The translations under genes and the position numbers were made by a program. The notes below the pieces were generated by a model that saw nothing but the letters and a program-made list of their open reading frames with translations, had not been told where the DNA came from and made no database searches. Positions 38,299-47,227 of a DNA stretch of 64,000 nucleotides are shown in pieces (the first letter of the stretch is position 1; every line of letters begins with the position of its first letter). Source of the DNA: an uncultured Brachyspira sp. (lineage in GTDB: Bacteria > Spirochaetota > Brachyspiria > Brachyspirales > Brachyspiraceae); assembly GCF_910588665.1 (NCBI RefSeq), contig NZ_CAJUPR010000010.1, positions 24,935 to 88,934 on the forward strand, written 5' to 3'.

Positions 38299-39663
38299 TT
38301 ATCTGAATAACTGCGTTATATCATTTATAGTAATAAATATTGCAAGCGTTATCAGAAATGCCGCTCCTATAGCCTGTATTTTTGTTAAAACTTTTCTGTT
38401 TATAGACCGTCTCATAATAAGTTCTATAAATGAAAAAACTATCATGCCTCCGTCTACAACAGGGAGAGGAAGCAGATTCATTAAAAACAATATTAAACTT
38501 ATAGTGGCTGTAAATGAAAGTATTGTTCTTAATCTGTATTCCATATCAACTGAAATAACCTGGGAAGAAATCTGTATTATTCTTACAGGTCCCCCTAGAT
38601 TTTCCCTAAGCGATAATTTTCCTGTAAAAAGAAGCTTTAATCCGTTTATATATGATATTATATAATTTCCTGTTTCTTTGAAAGCCTCAGGTATCGATTT
38701 AGGAAAAGGTATGCCCTGAACTGTTTCAACTTTTACAGGTATGTTTTCAAATTCTACCCCTAAACTTCCATAAGTACCCGCAGATTTTGAGTATATGGGG
38801 CTCGGTATAGCTTCCCTTGTAATCTCTTTTCCATCTCTTATAACAGTTATATTGATTTTCTTAGAAGGATTATCCATAACTATAGGTCTGAAATCGGCTA
38901 TATTTCCTGCAGATATTCCATTTATAGATATTATTTTATCTCCTTCTAAAAGACCAGCCTCAAAAGCAGCAGAATTGTCAATAATATTTTTAATTATAAG
39001 CTCATCTCCGAAATACAATCCCAATGCCCTCTCTCCGCTTAAGGCTTTAAGCATTTCGGAAGAAGGCAGTGTTATATTTATAATTTCTCCGTTTCTGTTT
39101 ATTGTAAATACAATTTCTTCAGCTGCCTTTTGCAATGCCTCATCATTTATAGTTTTTAATATATCATTATCATATTCCGTCTCTATTCCGTTTACAGCTG
39201 TGATAGTATCCCCGCTTTGTATCCCGTATTCATAAGCTAATGTTATTCCCGATTTAGAATGCATATATTTGCCGTCTTTAAATACCGATACTGTTGGAGA
39301 ATATAGATCTATTTTTGAAGGAATGGATAATAATATTGCAATAAGAAAGAATGCAAATAAATAGTTAAAAAAAGGACCAGCAAAATAAACTATTATTCTT
39401 TTAATAGGAGGCATATTTAAAAAATCTCCCTCCTCTACATTGCCGTCTTCGGATATTTCTCCTTTAAATTTACAGTATCCGCCAAAAGGTATTGCAGAAA
39501 ATCTGAAATCTATTCCTTTAATCTGTTTTTTTAAAAGTATAGGTCCGAAACCTATAGAAAAAGCTTCCGCCTTTATTCCAACTGCTAATCCCGCAAGTAA
39601 GTGTCCCATTTCATGTACAAACACTAATATGCTTAACAGTATAACCGCACCTATCCAGCTCAA
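38299..39663 (-). CDS. rseP: RseP-type site-2 membrane metalloprotease
   Basis: Intramembrane zinc protease that cleaves anti-sigma factors or signal-peptide remnants. The 454-residue protein has the HEMGH active site (H17, E18, H21) in the first membrane span, a following GFGP and FGGYCKFKGE block, two PDZ domains (about 110-190 and 205-290), and the third zinc ligand in PLPVVDGG (D404) near the C-terminus. It converges with the sigma/anti-sigma operon; regulation of that operon by this enzyme is a plausible inference, but RseP is also a housekeeping gene in many bacteria, usually beside uppS/dxr, which are not seen here. Confidence 0.92.
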   Translation of the reverse strand: MSWIGAVILLSILVFVHEMGHLLAGLAVGIKAEAFSIGFGPILLKKQIKGIDFRFSAIPFGGYCKFKGEISEDGNVEEGDFLNMPPIKRIIVYFAGPFFNYLFAFFLIAILLSIPSKIDLYSPTVSVFKDGKYMHSKSGITLAYEYGIQSGDTITAVNGIETEYDNDILKTINDEALQKAAEEIVFTINRNGEIINITLPSSEMLKALSGERALGLYFGDELIIKNIIDNSAAFEAGLLEGDKIISINGISAGNIADFRPIVMDNPSKKINITVIRDGKEITREAIPSPIYSKSAGTYGSLGVEFENIPVKVETVQGIPFPKSIPEAFKETGNYIISYINGLKLLFTGKLSLRENLGGPVRIIQISSQVISVDMEYRLRTILSFTATISLILFLMNLLPLPVVDGGMIVFSFIELIMRRSINRKVLTKIQAIGAAFLITLAIFITINDITQLFR

Positions 39664-40081
39664 TTTTAAACCTCCTAAATTATTGCCTACTTATTAAAAA
39701 TAATTACTAATAAGTATATAATTCATATAAATTTATTTCAACATAATTTTTAAAAATAATGAAATATACTATATTATTTTTTATAATTTACAATAGTTTT
39801 ACTTAATTTTATTATTATTATTTGATTTATTTGTTGATCTTTTTTCTGTTATTATTTTCTATTTTTTAATTCTTTTTTATTCTATATTTTATTATTTTAT
39901 TTATTTAATAATGCTTTTATTATTTCTATGCTTACCCTTGCCAAGTATGTGCCTACTTAGCAAGGGTATAGCAGTAATAAAAAAATTCTTATTTTTTAAA
40001 TAATTTTTTATTTGATTATATGATAAATTACTATATAATAATAAAAACTAATTAATATAAAATATTTAAAATTATATTTTA
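39664..40081. other. 418-base gap with a strong 15-bp hairpin at 39933-39968
   Basis: AT-rich gap between divergent rseP and CHAT-protease genes. It holds one GC-richer inverted repeat: arms TACCCTTGCCAAGTA (39933-39947) and TACTTAGCAAGGGTA (39954-39968) around loop TGTGCC, with a single mismatch. Downstream of it TATAGCAGTAATAAA resembles the intergenic repeat family seen near 48.3 kb. No T-run of terminator type follows on the plus strand. No promoter pair was identified, and no gene-sized frame. Confidence 0.55.
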
Positions 40082-41398
40082 ATGACTATAAATAAATCAT
40101 ATATTGCAACACAAAACAGAGATTATTTTTTATCTCATAACAGAGAATATATAACCTTAAAAAATACTTCTATAAAAAAAATCTTAAAAAATCTGGGTAA
40201 AAACAATTCCTTAATAAATGTATTTCTATACGATAATGATAAAAATAAATTATACGGATATTATGAAATTGATTTGTATAATAAGAAAAATAAAGATGAT
40301 TATGCCGATATTTATATAAATGATCATTACAAAAGAAGGCGCGGAATATATTATAAACTTGAAGAAAAATATTCTGATTTTTCAGTATATGAAATAGACA
40401 ATAAAGTATTTTATAAGCTCAAAGACAGATTAATAGTTCTGAATGATAATATATCGCAGACATTTTTTTCATGTTCTATAGAAAATAATATTTTTAAATA
40501 TAAAGGCATAGAAACTTATCCATCTCTTTATGTTGCAGAATATGAAAAGAATTTTGATTTAAAAGCATATGAAAGCATATATAAAGAGTATTTCCATCTT
40601 TTAAAAAATTCAAGCAGCGAAAATAATAATGCAGACAGATATATAGAACTTGGGAGCTATTTAATGAATATGCTTATACCTGAAAAAGATTTCAGAGATC
40701 ATCTTCTTGAAGGATTTAGAATATTATATTTATATCTTGATGAAAACACATATGCAATTCCTTGGGATATACTATCTTATGAAGGAAAGTTCATATCAGA
40801 AAAGATTATATTTTCTTATACAAATGCTGCAAATATTCTACATTCATACAGCAGAAAAAATAATAAAAAAATGGCGGTTATTTCAATACCTGATGATGAT
40901 ATAAAAGAGGATAAAAATGAAATAGATACTCTATTATCATTAACTGATATGCATAAAAATATAATAATAGATGTGTATAGAAAAGAACATAATTATCTTG
41001 ATTTTATAAAAATATTAGAAAGCTATGATATAGTACATATAATAACGCATGGGTATGAAGACGGTATAAAATTAAGCGATGATTATATATTAAACAATAT
41101 AGGAGCATTGAAAAATCCTCCTACACTTGTTTTTATTAATGCCTGCAATATGGAAGAGAATAATAATAAATTAACGAAATCTTTATTAGAATCGGGAGTA
41201 AGCACAGTTATATCGGGTTTGGGATCTTTGACTGACGGTATGTATATAGATTTTGTCTGCAGCTTTTACGCTAATTTATTTCATAATCATGCAAGAATAA
41301 ATACTGCTCAGGCTTATTATTTTGCTTATGTGGAAATCAGAGATTTTTATAAAGGCTTTATGCGGTATAGATTCAATGGAGTTCCTTCTTATGTATAA
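40082..41398 (+). CDS. CHAT-domain caspase-like protease
   Basis: A 438-residue protein whose C-terminal half (about 215-438) is a CHAT domain, a caspase-like cysteine peptidase fold. The catalytic pair is visible: His323 in IVHIITHGYE, and Cys355 in LVFINACNMEE, each after a hydrophobic strand, in the order and spacing of caspase-like enzymes. IPWDILSYEGKF near 229-240 is also typical of CHAT. The N-terminal half is lysine/tyrosine-rich and not recognised; no TPRs or signal peptide are seen. The last eight bases overlap the amidase gene start. No ribosome site is obvious. A protease role is well supported by motif, but its target is unknown. Confidence 0.78.
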   Translation: MTINKSYIATQNRDYFLSHNREYITLKNTSIKKILKNLGKNNSLINVFLYDNDKNKLYGYYEIDLYNKKNKDDYADIYINDHYKRRRGIYYKLEEKYSDFSVYEIDNKVFYKLKDRLIVLNDNISQTFFSCSIENNIFKYKGIETYPSLYVAEYEKNFDLKAYESIYKEYFHLLKNSSSENNNADRYIELGSYLMNMLIPEKDFRDHLLEGFRILYLYLDENTYAIPWDILSYEGKFISEKIIFSYTNAANILHSYSRKNNKKMAVISIPDDDIKEDKNEIDTLLSLTDMHKNIIIDVYRKEHNYLDFIKILESYDIVHIITHGYEDGIKLSDDYILNNIGALKNPPTLVFINACNMEENNNKLTKSLLESGVSTVISGLGSLTDGMYIDFVCSFYANLFHNHARINTAQAYYFAYVEIRDFYKGFMRYRFNGVPSYV

Positions 41399-42413
41399 AA
41401 TTATAACAGCAATACTTATCATTGCAATGACATTTATATCATGTAAAAAAAATAATAACATGCCTATAAGAACCAGAAAAAAAGTTCCTATGGTATCCAC
41501 AGTATATAAATCGCCTGCCTATAATCTGAGGATAAAATATATTATACTTCATTATACGGCTTTAGATGATGATTTATCTTTGAAGGTGCTTACAGATCCG
41601 GGCGTATCATCGCATTATTTAATAACAACAAGAGAAAATGAGCCTATATATAAATTGGTAGACGATAATCAAAGGGCTTGGCATGCAGGCGTTACTATGT
41701 TTGACAACAGACATAGTATGAATGATACTTCCATAGGAATAGAAATAGTTAATTTGGGATATTTAGAGAAAATTACAAATACAAAAGCCCAATTAATGAG
41801 AATGAGCAGGAGGCAGAGAGATAATTTATTTTTTACGCCTTATGATGAATATTTGGAATTTGAAGAAAGTCAGATAGAAAAAGTGGTATACCTGCTTAAT
41901 AATCTTATAGAAAAGTACGGCATAAAACCTTATAATATATTAGGACATTCTGATATAGCTCCGTATAGAAAAAAAGATCCGGGACCTAAATTTCCTTGGA
42001 AAAGACTGCATGATGAATATAATTTAGGTATATGGTATGATGAATATGACTATACTAATTTTTTATATGACAATAAATATAAAAAGGCTAAAATTTCAGA
42101 TATAAAAGAAGAGTTTGTAAAATACGGTTATACCAGCATGCCTACCAATAATATTTGGGATTTTGATTCAAGAAAAGTTCTTTATGCTTTTCAATGTCAT
42201 TTCAGACAGCATAAAATAGACGGAAATATCGATAATGAAACTTATGCCATTATAAGAGCTTTAAATGCTAAAGTAAGAAAGATTAATGAAATGGAGGAGA
42301 GATCTAAAGCCAATAACTTCCTTACAAATGCATTCATCACAAATATATTTATAAATAATAATATAATAGGCACAAATTGGAATTACAACACAAACAGATT
42401 ATTAAATAAATAA
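41391..42413 (+). CDS. N-acetylmuramoyl-L-alanine amidase lipoprotein (AmiD-like)
   Basis: A 340-residue peptidoglycan amidase cleaving the lactyl-amide bond between muramic acid and the stem peptide. The start ATG 41391 gives a lipoprotein signal (MYKIITAILIIAMTFISC, C18); longer upstream starts lack a signal. The Amidase_2 domain (about 48-205) has zinc ligands H54, H186 and D196 and catalytic E118, with the same H-x9-D spacing as AmpD. The C-terminal helical segment (about 245-305) resembles a peptidoglycan-binding fold. It overlaps the CHAT gene by eight bases. E. coli AmiD is an outer-membrane lipoprotein of this family. Location in the cell is inferred. Confidence 0.88.
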   Translation: MYKIITAILIIAMTFISCKKNNNMPIRTRKKVPMVSTVYKSPAYNLRIKYIILHYTALDDDLSLKVLTDPGVSSHYLITTRENEPIYKLVDDNQRAWHAGVTMFDNRHSMNDTSIGIEIVNLGYLEKITNTKAQLMRMSRRQRDNLFFTPYDEYLEFEESQIEKVVYLLNNLIEKYGIKPYNILGHSDIAPYRKKDPGPKFPWKRLHDEYNLGIWYDEYDYTNFLYDNKYKKAKISDIKEEFVKYGYTSMPTNNIWDFDSRKVLYAFQCHFRQHKIDGNIDNETYAIIRALNAKVRKINEMEERSKANNFLTNAFITNIFINNNIIGTNWNYNTNRLLNK

Positions 42414-42425
42414 GAGGATTATAAT

Positions 42426-43100
42426 ATGGTTACGGTTTATATTGCGGCTAGAGATATTGGAAACTACAAAGATAATACGGAAAGATTAAAAGAAGTTTTA
42501 ATTGAAAGTGATATTGTATTAGCCGAGAGTTTCAGAGAGGCTACTACGCTTTTTAAAGCACTTGATATAAAAAAGAACAGAGAAAATTTAATAGAGTTCA
42601 GCGAGCATACAAATAAGCCTGAAGATATAGAAAAAATAATTACTAAAATTATAAACTGTAAAATAGTTACGCTTATAAGCGATTGCGGTACTCCTGTTTT
42701 GGAAGATCCCGGAAGAATTTTGCTTGAATACTGTTATTCTAATAATATAAAAGTTAAGCCTATTGCAGGCGTAAGCAGTATTACGGCAGCTATTATGTGT
42801 CTTCCCTTTAATTTTAAAGAGTTTTATTATGCAGGACTTTTACCGCGTGAAAGCAGAGAGAGAGAAAAAAAATTACTGTATCTTAAAAAATTAAATATAC
42901 CTGTTATAATATTGGATACTCCTTATAGGTTAGGAAAAGTTTTAAATGCCGTTAAAAAAGTATATTCTAAACATAAAATAATCGCTTTATGCTTGGATAT
43001 CACATATGATAGCGAAGAGATTGTCATAGATAAGATATCCAATATATGCGGTAAGTATCAGGATAATAAAAAAAGAGAATTTGTTCTCGTTATAAGCTGA
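42426..43100 (+). CDS. RsmI-like SAM-dependent methyltransferase
   Basis: A 224-residue tetrapyrrole-methylase-fold protein resembling RsmI, the 16S rRNA 2'-O-methyltransferase for C1402. Matching blocks are VLAESFREATTLFKAL near 33-48, TLISDCGTPVLEDPGR near 79-94, KPIAGVSSITAAIMCLPF near 112-129, FYYAGLLPRESRERE, and PVIILDTPYRLGKVL. RsmI proteins are usually about 280 residues, so this is a short, diverged version lacking the C-terminal extension. It lies 12 bases after the amidase with an AGAGGA ribosome site, so is likely co-transcribed with the CHAT-amidase pair. Confidence 0.72.
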   Translation: MVTVYIAARDIGNYKDNTERLKEVLIESDIVLAESFREATTLFKALDIKKNRENLIEFSEHTNKPEDIEKIITKIINCKIVTLISDCGTPVLEDPGRILLEYCYSNNIKVKPIAGVSSITAAIMCLPFNFKEFYYAGLLPRESREREKKLLYLKKLNIPVIILDTPYRLGKVLNAVKKVYSKHKIIALCLDITYDSEEIVIDKISNICGKYQDNKKREFVLVIS

Positions 43101-43161
43101 AATACAATAATTATATGCATTATTCTGTAATAAGCAGTATTTTTATTAATAAATTTTAAAC

Positions 43162-46100
43162 TTATCTGCCGATATTCATATTACCTAAATACTGAAGAAT
43201 TTGAAGTCTTCTGTTTTCCACATCTCTGTCTAAATTAGCCACAACATCATTAGTTGCCGATAAAGGAGACATTACTCTTTTAAAGTCATTATAAATATTT
43301 AAAGCTTCCATAATTTTATTTTGTTCAATATAAATATATCCTATGGCATATAAAGCAAATGCTCCGTCCTGAGTAATATCATTAGTGTATTTTGAATATG
43401 AACTTACAGCCTCATCATACATTTTATTATTGAGGTATATATTAGCCAAATCAAACTCCAAACCTCTTCTCTCGTCTCTGCTTAAATCAGGCATTTTCAA
43501 AGTATCATTTAATATGCCGATTGCATTTTCTGTATCTCCTATATTGGCATAAAGTATTGATATATCTTTATTAACTCCCAGCAAATGCTCTTTGCTCCTT
43601 GCCCTCTTTTTAGCCTCTAATTTAGCCCATAAAGTTTCTTCTATATCCTGTCTGTTTTGATATATATAATTTGCATATGAAGAATAGCTTTCAAAATTAT
43701 CTTCTCTCATAGCCTGAGCTTTTATATTATCCGCCTGCTGTCTTGTTGTTTTAAGCTGAGAATCTATTCTAGCCGTAAATTGTTTTATCTGCTGATAAGT
43801 CTGATTCTGTTCTCTTGCCGTATTTCCCATATCTTTTCCCCTATGAAAAGTTTTTTCAGCCTTTGCCAGAACATCTTTAGCTTTATTTAAATATTCGGCT
43901 TCTTTATCATAAGGAGTATCTTCAGAACGCGCTAAATATTCATAAGAAGCGGTTAAATTGAAATAAGCGGGGTATATAAGTTTTTCTAATTTTATAAGCT
44001 CTTCAAACATTAATGCGGCTCTTTCATAATTTCCGTCCATAATAGCCTGATTTCCGACGGCAAAATATACATTAGACATGTCAAAGCCTATATTAAGCAT
44101 TTTATCTTCTTCAAGCTTTTTCAAATCCTTAAACTCTTCTATTTTTTTATTAGCCTGTTCTCTGGTAATACCGTTTTCAGCTGTATTTCCGCTTCCCATA
44201 AAATTCAGTAATTTCTGATATGTTTTTATTCTTCTATTATAAAGATCTATCTTTGCAAGAGAGTATGAACTTACAAATATCTCTCTGGTTAAAAAATCAT
44301 AATTTGAAAGCTCTTCGGGAGTTCCCTGCATAACATAGCTGCTCCAATAATCCTCTTCTGTTTTTAACTCAGGAAAAGGAAGATCATACATTTTTATAAA
44401 AGTTATTTTTTCATTGCCGTCATAAATATTTTTTCTCGGTGCAGAAATTAAACCCTCATCTAATAATGCCTTTAAATCGGCTGCAATTTTATTATTTTCA
44501 TAATCTCTTTTTAAATGTTCTTTGGCAATATCTTTATAATCATTAACGGTAAGCACTTTAAAGAACTCTAATTCATCTATTAAAGCATATTTTATAGGCT
44601 GCACTTTAAATACCAGACCGTAAGCTTTAAAGTAATAATCCCCAAGTCTGTAAAGTCCTTCCCTTCTCCAAGCCATATAATACGGTCTTCCAGATTCTAT
44701 AAAATCTTTATCTACCGCATCGCTTATATCTCCAAGCCATCTTCCGTCTGTTTTCATCAAGTTGCCGTATATTCTCTCAAATACATTGCCCTTTTGATCA
44801 TATATTTTTAAATCAGGTCTTCTTCTTTCAACCATAGTATAATATACAAGCCCGAATACCTGATTATCTCCTCCCTCTGTGGCAAATACAGCATTATCTG
44901 GAAGCGAGTTCATCATATTATATGAATAATCATGATTGCTGAAATCTTTTGAGTTATTATTTCTGCTTAGATTTACGGCAAATATAGGAATCATTATTGC
45001 AGATATTGCTATAAGAGATATTGCATGATAGGGTTTCAATTTTGTATCGGCTATCTCTTCATAAGCGGGCTTTAATACATTTTTAATATTGGTATTGAAA
45101 TATTCCATGTACCACTGAATACCGAAACCTATTATCACAAGCATATACAAAGTAGCAGGAAGAAAGAATACTTCAACAAATGATAAAGTTCTTACACTTG
45201 GAGGAGGATTAGTATATGCCATAAGAGAAACTGCAAAACTTAAAAGTCCGAATACTGAAAATATACCTATAAACTTATTTTTCTTAAATATTTGAAATAA
45301 GCCGGGTATTAAGAAGAGAATCCCTAAAGCGGTTAATTGAGTTTTGAATATATTTATTAAAGCCGATACCTGCTCAGGATGAAGTATGAAGCTTGCGGCG
45401 ATATCGTTTCCTGAAGTACCATACTGTTTTCTATGTATCATACTAAATAAATAGCTTAAATTCTCCCAGCCTGAAGGCTCATTTAACTGACCCCAATTAA
45501 GAGGAGGCAGCGCTCTTGCCCTTATAGGCATATAGGCATATATCATAACTCCTAATGAGAGCATTAAAAGCATTTTATAATATGATATAGATATCCCAGT
45601 TATAAAATCATTATCATTATTAAACTTATCTATCTTGCATAGCAAATATCTGTATACAAAGCACCATACAGCAACTAAAAATAAAGGCCAGAATACAAGG
45701 AACATTCCCTTGTATAATGTAGGATAGAATGGGGCTTTAAGGTTCTGTATCATATCAGGTCTTAAATAAGATCCGTTGGCAAGTGCCGTAAATATATCGC
45801 TTAATATATTCATATCAGTAAAAGGCTTGAATATTATTGAAAATATTGAATCGTTGGATGCAACACCTGGAGGAAAATATAAATAAGCCTCATAATTCAT
45901 GATAAATCTGTAATATCCGAATCCGCCTATAAAAAGCAGCACTAAAAATACAAATACTGATATAAAAGAAGTTTCTATATGATTTATATATCTGTCTTTA
46001 TGCACTAAAAGAAGCACAACGGCTATAAATAAAAGCGGAGCAAAAGCAAAAGGCAGAGTTACATGGTGATTTGCAAGCGCCACTCCGTAAAGGAAACCAA

Positions 46101-46899
46101 AAGCCATTAAGTATTTATTTCCGTAATAAGGTATTTCATCGTCGGCATGCTTCCATACATTTTCAAACCAATAAACAAGTATTAAAAGCATAGATGCTAT
46201 TTGAAGTATATTCAGACTGTAAACTTCCGCCATAGTAGCCTGAGCCCACATATTATCCGACACGGCAAAAGCAATGCTTGAAATTAACGCTGGTATCTGC
46301 ACTATAGGAGAAAATCCTCTTTCTATTCTATTTTGTCCAAGCACTTTTACCATAATAAGATAAAAGAAAATTATTGAAACAGCAGCGCAGCTTCCTGAAA
46401 ATAAATTTGTTCTCCAAGCAATATTTCCTATAGGTATATATGTAAATAATTTAGACATTAAAGTATAGAAAGGATAACCAGGTGCATGACCCACTCCTAA
46501 AAAATAGGCGGCGGTTGTAAGTTCTCCATTGTCTCCCGCAGAAAGCGAAGGCGTTAATGTAAAAAAGTAGAGAAAGAATGAAAAAATAAAGGCTGCGGCG
46601 GCAAATACGGCGTCTATCTTTGAAATATGATATGGTTTTATTTTGTATCTTTTATAAATAGGCTCTTGATTAAGATCTGTTTCTTTAGAAAAAAGTTTAG
46701 AAATTATATTTTTTCTGCCTTCTCTGTTATTGTATGATTTTTTTTCTCTTTTATTATTTTTTTTATTATTATTCAGATTATTAACATATTCTTCTATTAA
46801 CTCTCTGTCTTTTTCAAATTTTCTGACAAACTCATCAATACTTTTATTTTTATAATTAGCTTTGATGTACTCTTTTTCAAGATTTGAAAGTTTTGACAT
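43162..46899 (-). CDS. DUF2723 multi-span membrane protein with TPR region
   Basis: A 1245-residue protein. After a lysine-rich cytoplasmic N-terminus (1-85), a polytopic DUF2723 domain (about 90-650, around 12 spans) opens with LTPSLSAGDNGELTTAAYFLGVGHAPGYP. The acidic residues and HAPGYP motif match the GT-C-like fold related to eukaryotic TMEM260, an O-mannosyltransferase, so it may be a protein or lipid O-glycosyltransferase. The C-terminal 500 residues are soluble and helical, with several TPR-like repeats (for example AIMDGNYERAALMFEELIKL near 985-1005 and YANIGDTENAIGILND). DUF2723 plus TPR is common in Bacteroidetes and spirochaetes; activity is inferred. Confidence 0.8.
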   Translation of the reverse strand: MSKLSNLEKEYIKANYKNKSIDEFVRKFEKDRELIEEYVNNLNNNKKNNKREKKSYNNREGRKNIISKLFSKETDLNQEPIYKRYKIKPYHISKIDAVFAAAAFIFSFFLYFFTLTPSLSAGDNGELTTAAYFLGVGHAPGYPFYTLMSKLFTYIPIGNIAWRTNLFSGSCAAVSIIFFYLIMVKVLGQNRIERGFSPIVQIPALISSIAFAVSDNMWAQATMAEVYSLNILQIASMLLILVYWFENVWKHADDEIPYYGNKYLMAFGFLYGVALANHHVTLPFAFAPLLFIAVVLLLVHKDRYINHIETSFISVFVFLVLLFIGGFGYYRFIMNYEAYLYFPPGVASNDSIFSIIFKPFTDMNILSDIFTALANGSYLRPDMIQNLKAPFYPTLYKGMFLVFWPLFLVAVWCFVYRYLLCKIDKFNNDNDFITGISISYYKMLLMLSLGVMIYAYMPIRARALPPLNWGQLNEPSGWENLSYLFSMIHRKQYGTSGNDIAASFILHPEQVSALINIFKTQLTALGILFLIPGLFQIFKKNKFIGIFSVFGLLSFAVSLMAYTNPPPSVRTLSFVEVFFLPATLYMLVIIGFGIQWYMEYFNTNIKNVLKPAYEEIADTKLKPYHAISLIAISAIMIPIFAVNLSRNNNSKDFSNHDYSYNMMNSLPDNAVFATEGGDNQVFGLVYYTMVERRRPDLKIYDQKGNVFERIYGNLMKTDGRWLGDISDAVDKDFIESGRPYYMAWRREGLYRLGDYYFKAYGLVFKVQPIKYALIDELEFFKVLTVNDYKDIAKEHLKRDYENNKIAADLKALLDEGLISAPRKNIYDGNEKITFIKMYDLPFPELKTEEDYWSSYVMQGTPEELSNYDFLTREIFVSSYSLAKIDLYNRRIKTYQKLLNFMGSGNTAENGITREQANKKIEEFKDLKKLEEDKMLNIGFDMSNVYFAVGNQAIMDGNYERAALMFEELIKLEKLIYPAYFNLTASYEYLARSEDTPYDKEAEYLNKAKDVLAKAEKTFHRGKDMGNTAREQNQTYQQIKQFTARIDSQLKTTRQQADNIKAQAMREDNFESYSSYANYIYQNRQDIEETLWAKLEAKKRARSKEHLLGVNKDISILYANIGDTENAIGILNDTLKMPDLSRDERRGLEFDLANIYLNNKMYDEAVSSYSKYTNDITQDGAFALYAIGYIYIEQNKIMEALNIYNDFKRVMSPLSATNDVVANLDRDVENRRLQILQYLGNMNIGR

Positions 46900-47227
46900 T
46901 TGCAGCTCCCTATTTAAAAATATTGTTTTTTACAATTATTATACTAAAAAAACTATGTACTTAATTAAACTTGAATACGGCGCAGATACTCATTTATATA
47001 ACTTTATATTATATAAGAAATTGCGTATCGTTTCAATTACAGTCAGTAATTATATAATAAAAACTTTTATTATTCAAGAATTTAAAAAATATATTTTTCT
47101 TATTTTTTATGCATTATAATTAAATACTTCATTATTTTATTATAAGTTGACAATAGTTTTATTTTAGTATATATTTATAATGAAAAGACAATATATAAAT
47201 AAAAAATCTAATATACAGAGGTGTAAA
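46900..47227. other. Divergent gap before yebC with promoter at 47147-47175
   Basis: About 330 AT-rich bases between the DUF2723 gene and yebC. On the plus strand TTGACA at 47147-47152 and TATATT at 47170-47175 (17-base spacing) form a near-consensus promoter, placing the transcript start about 45 bases before the yebC ATG. The sequence from 46920 to 47140 is featureless apart from AT tracts. The DUF2723 promoter on the minus strand was not identified. Confidence 0.6.

Noticed and set aside
39440..39697. Plus-strand frames antisense to rseP
   Set aside because: Antisense shadows of a gene with clear HEXXH, PDZ and LDG motifs; no independent start signals.
46862..47119. 85-codon plus-strand frame running out of the DUF2723 gene
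   Set aside because: It overlaps the coding strand and start region of a large, well-supported gene, has no ribosome site, and its composition is that of random AT-rich DNA.
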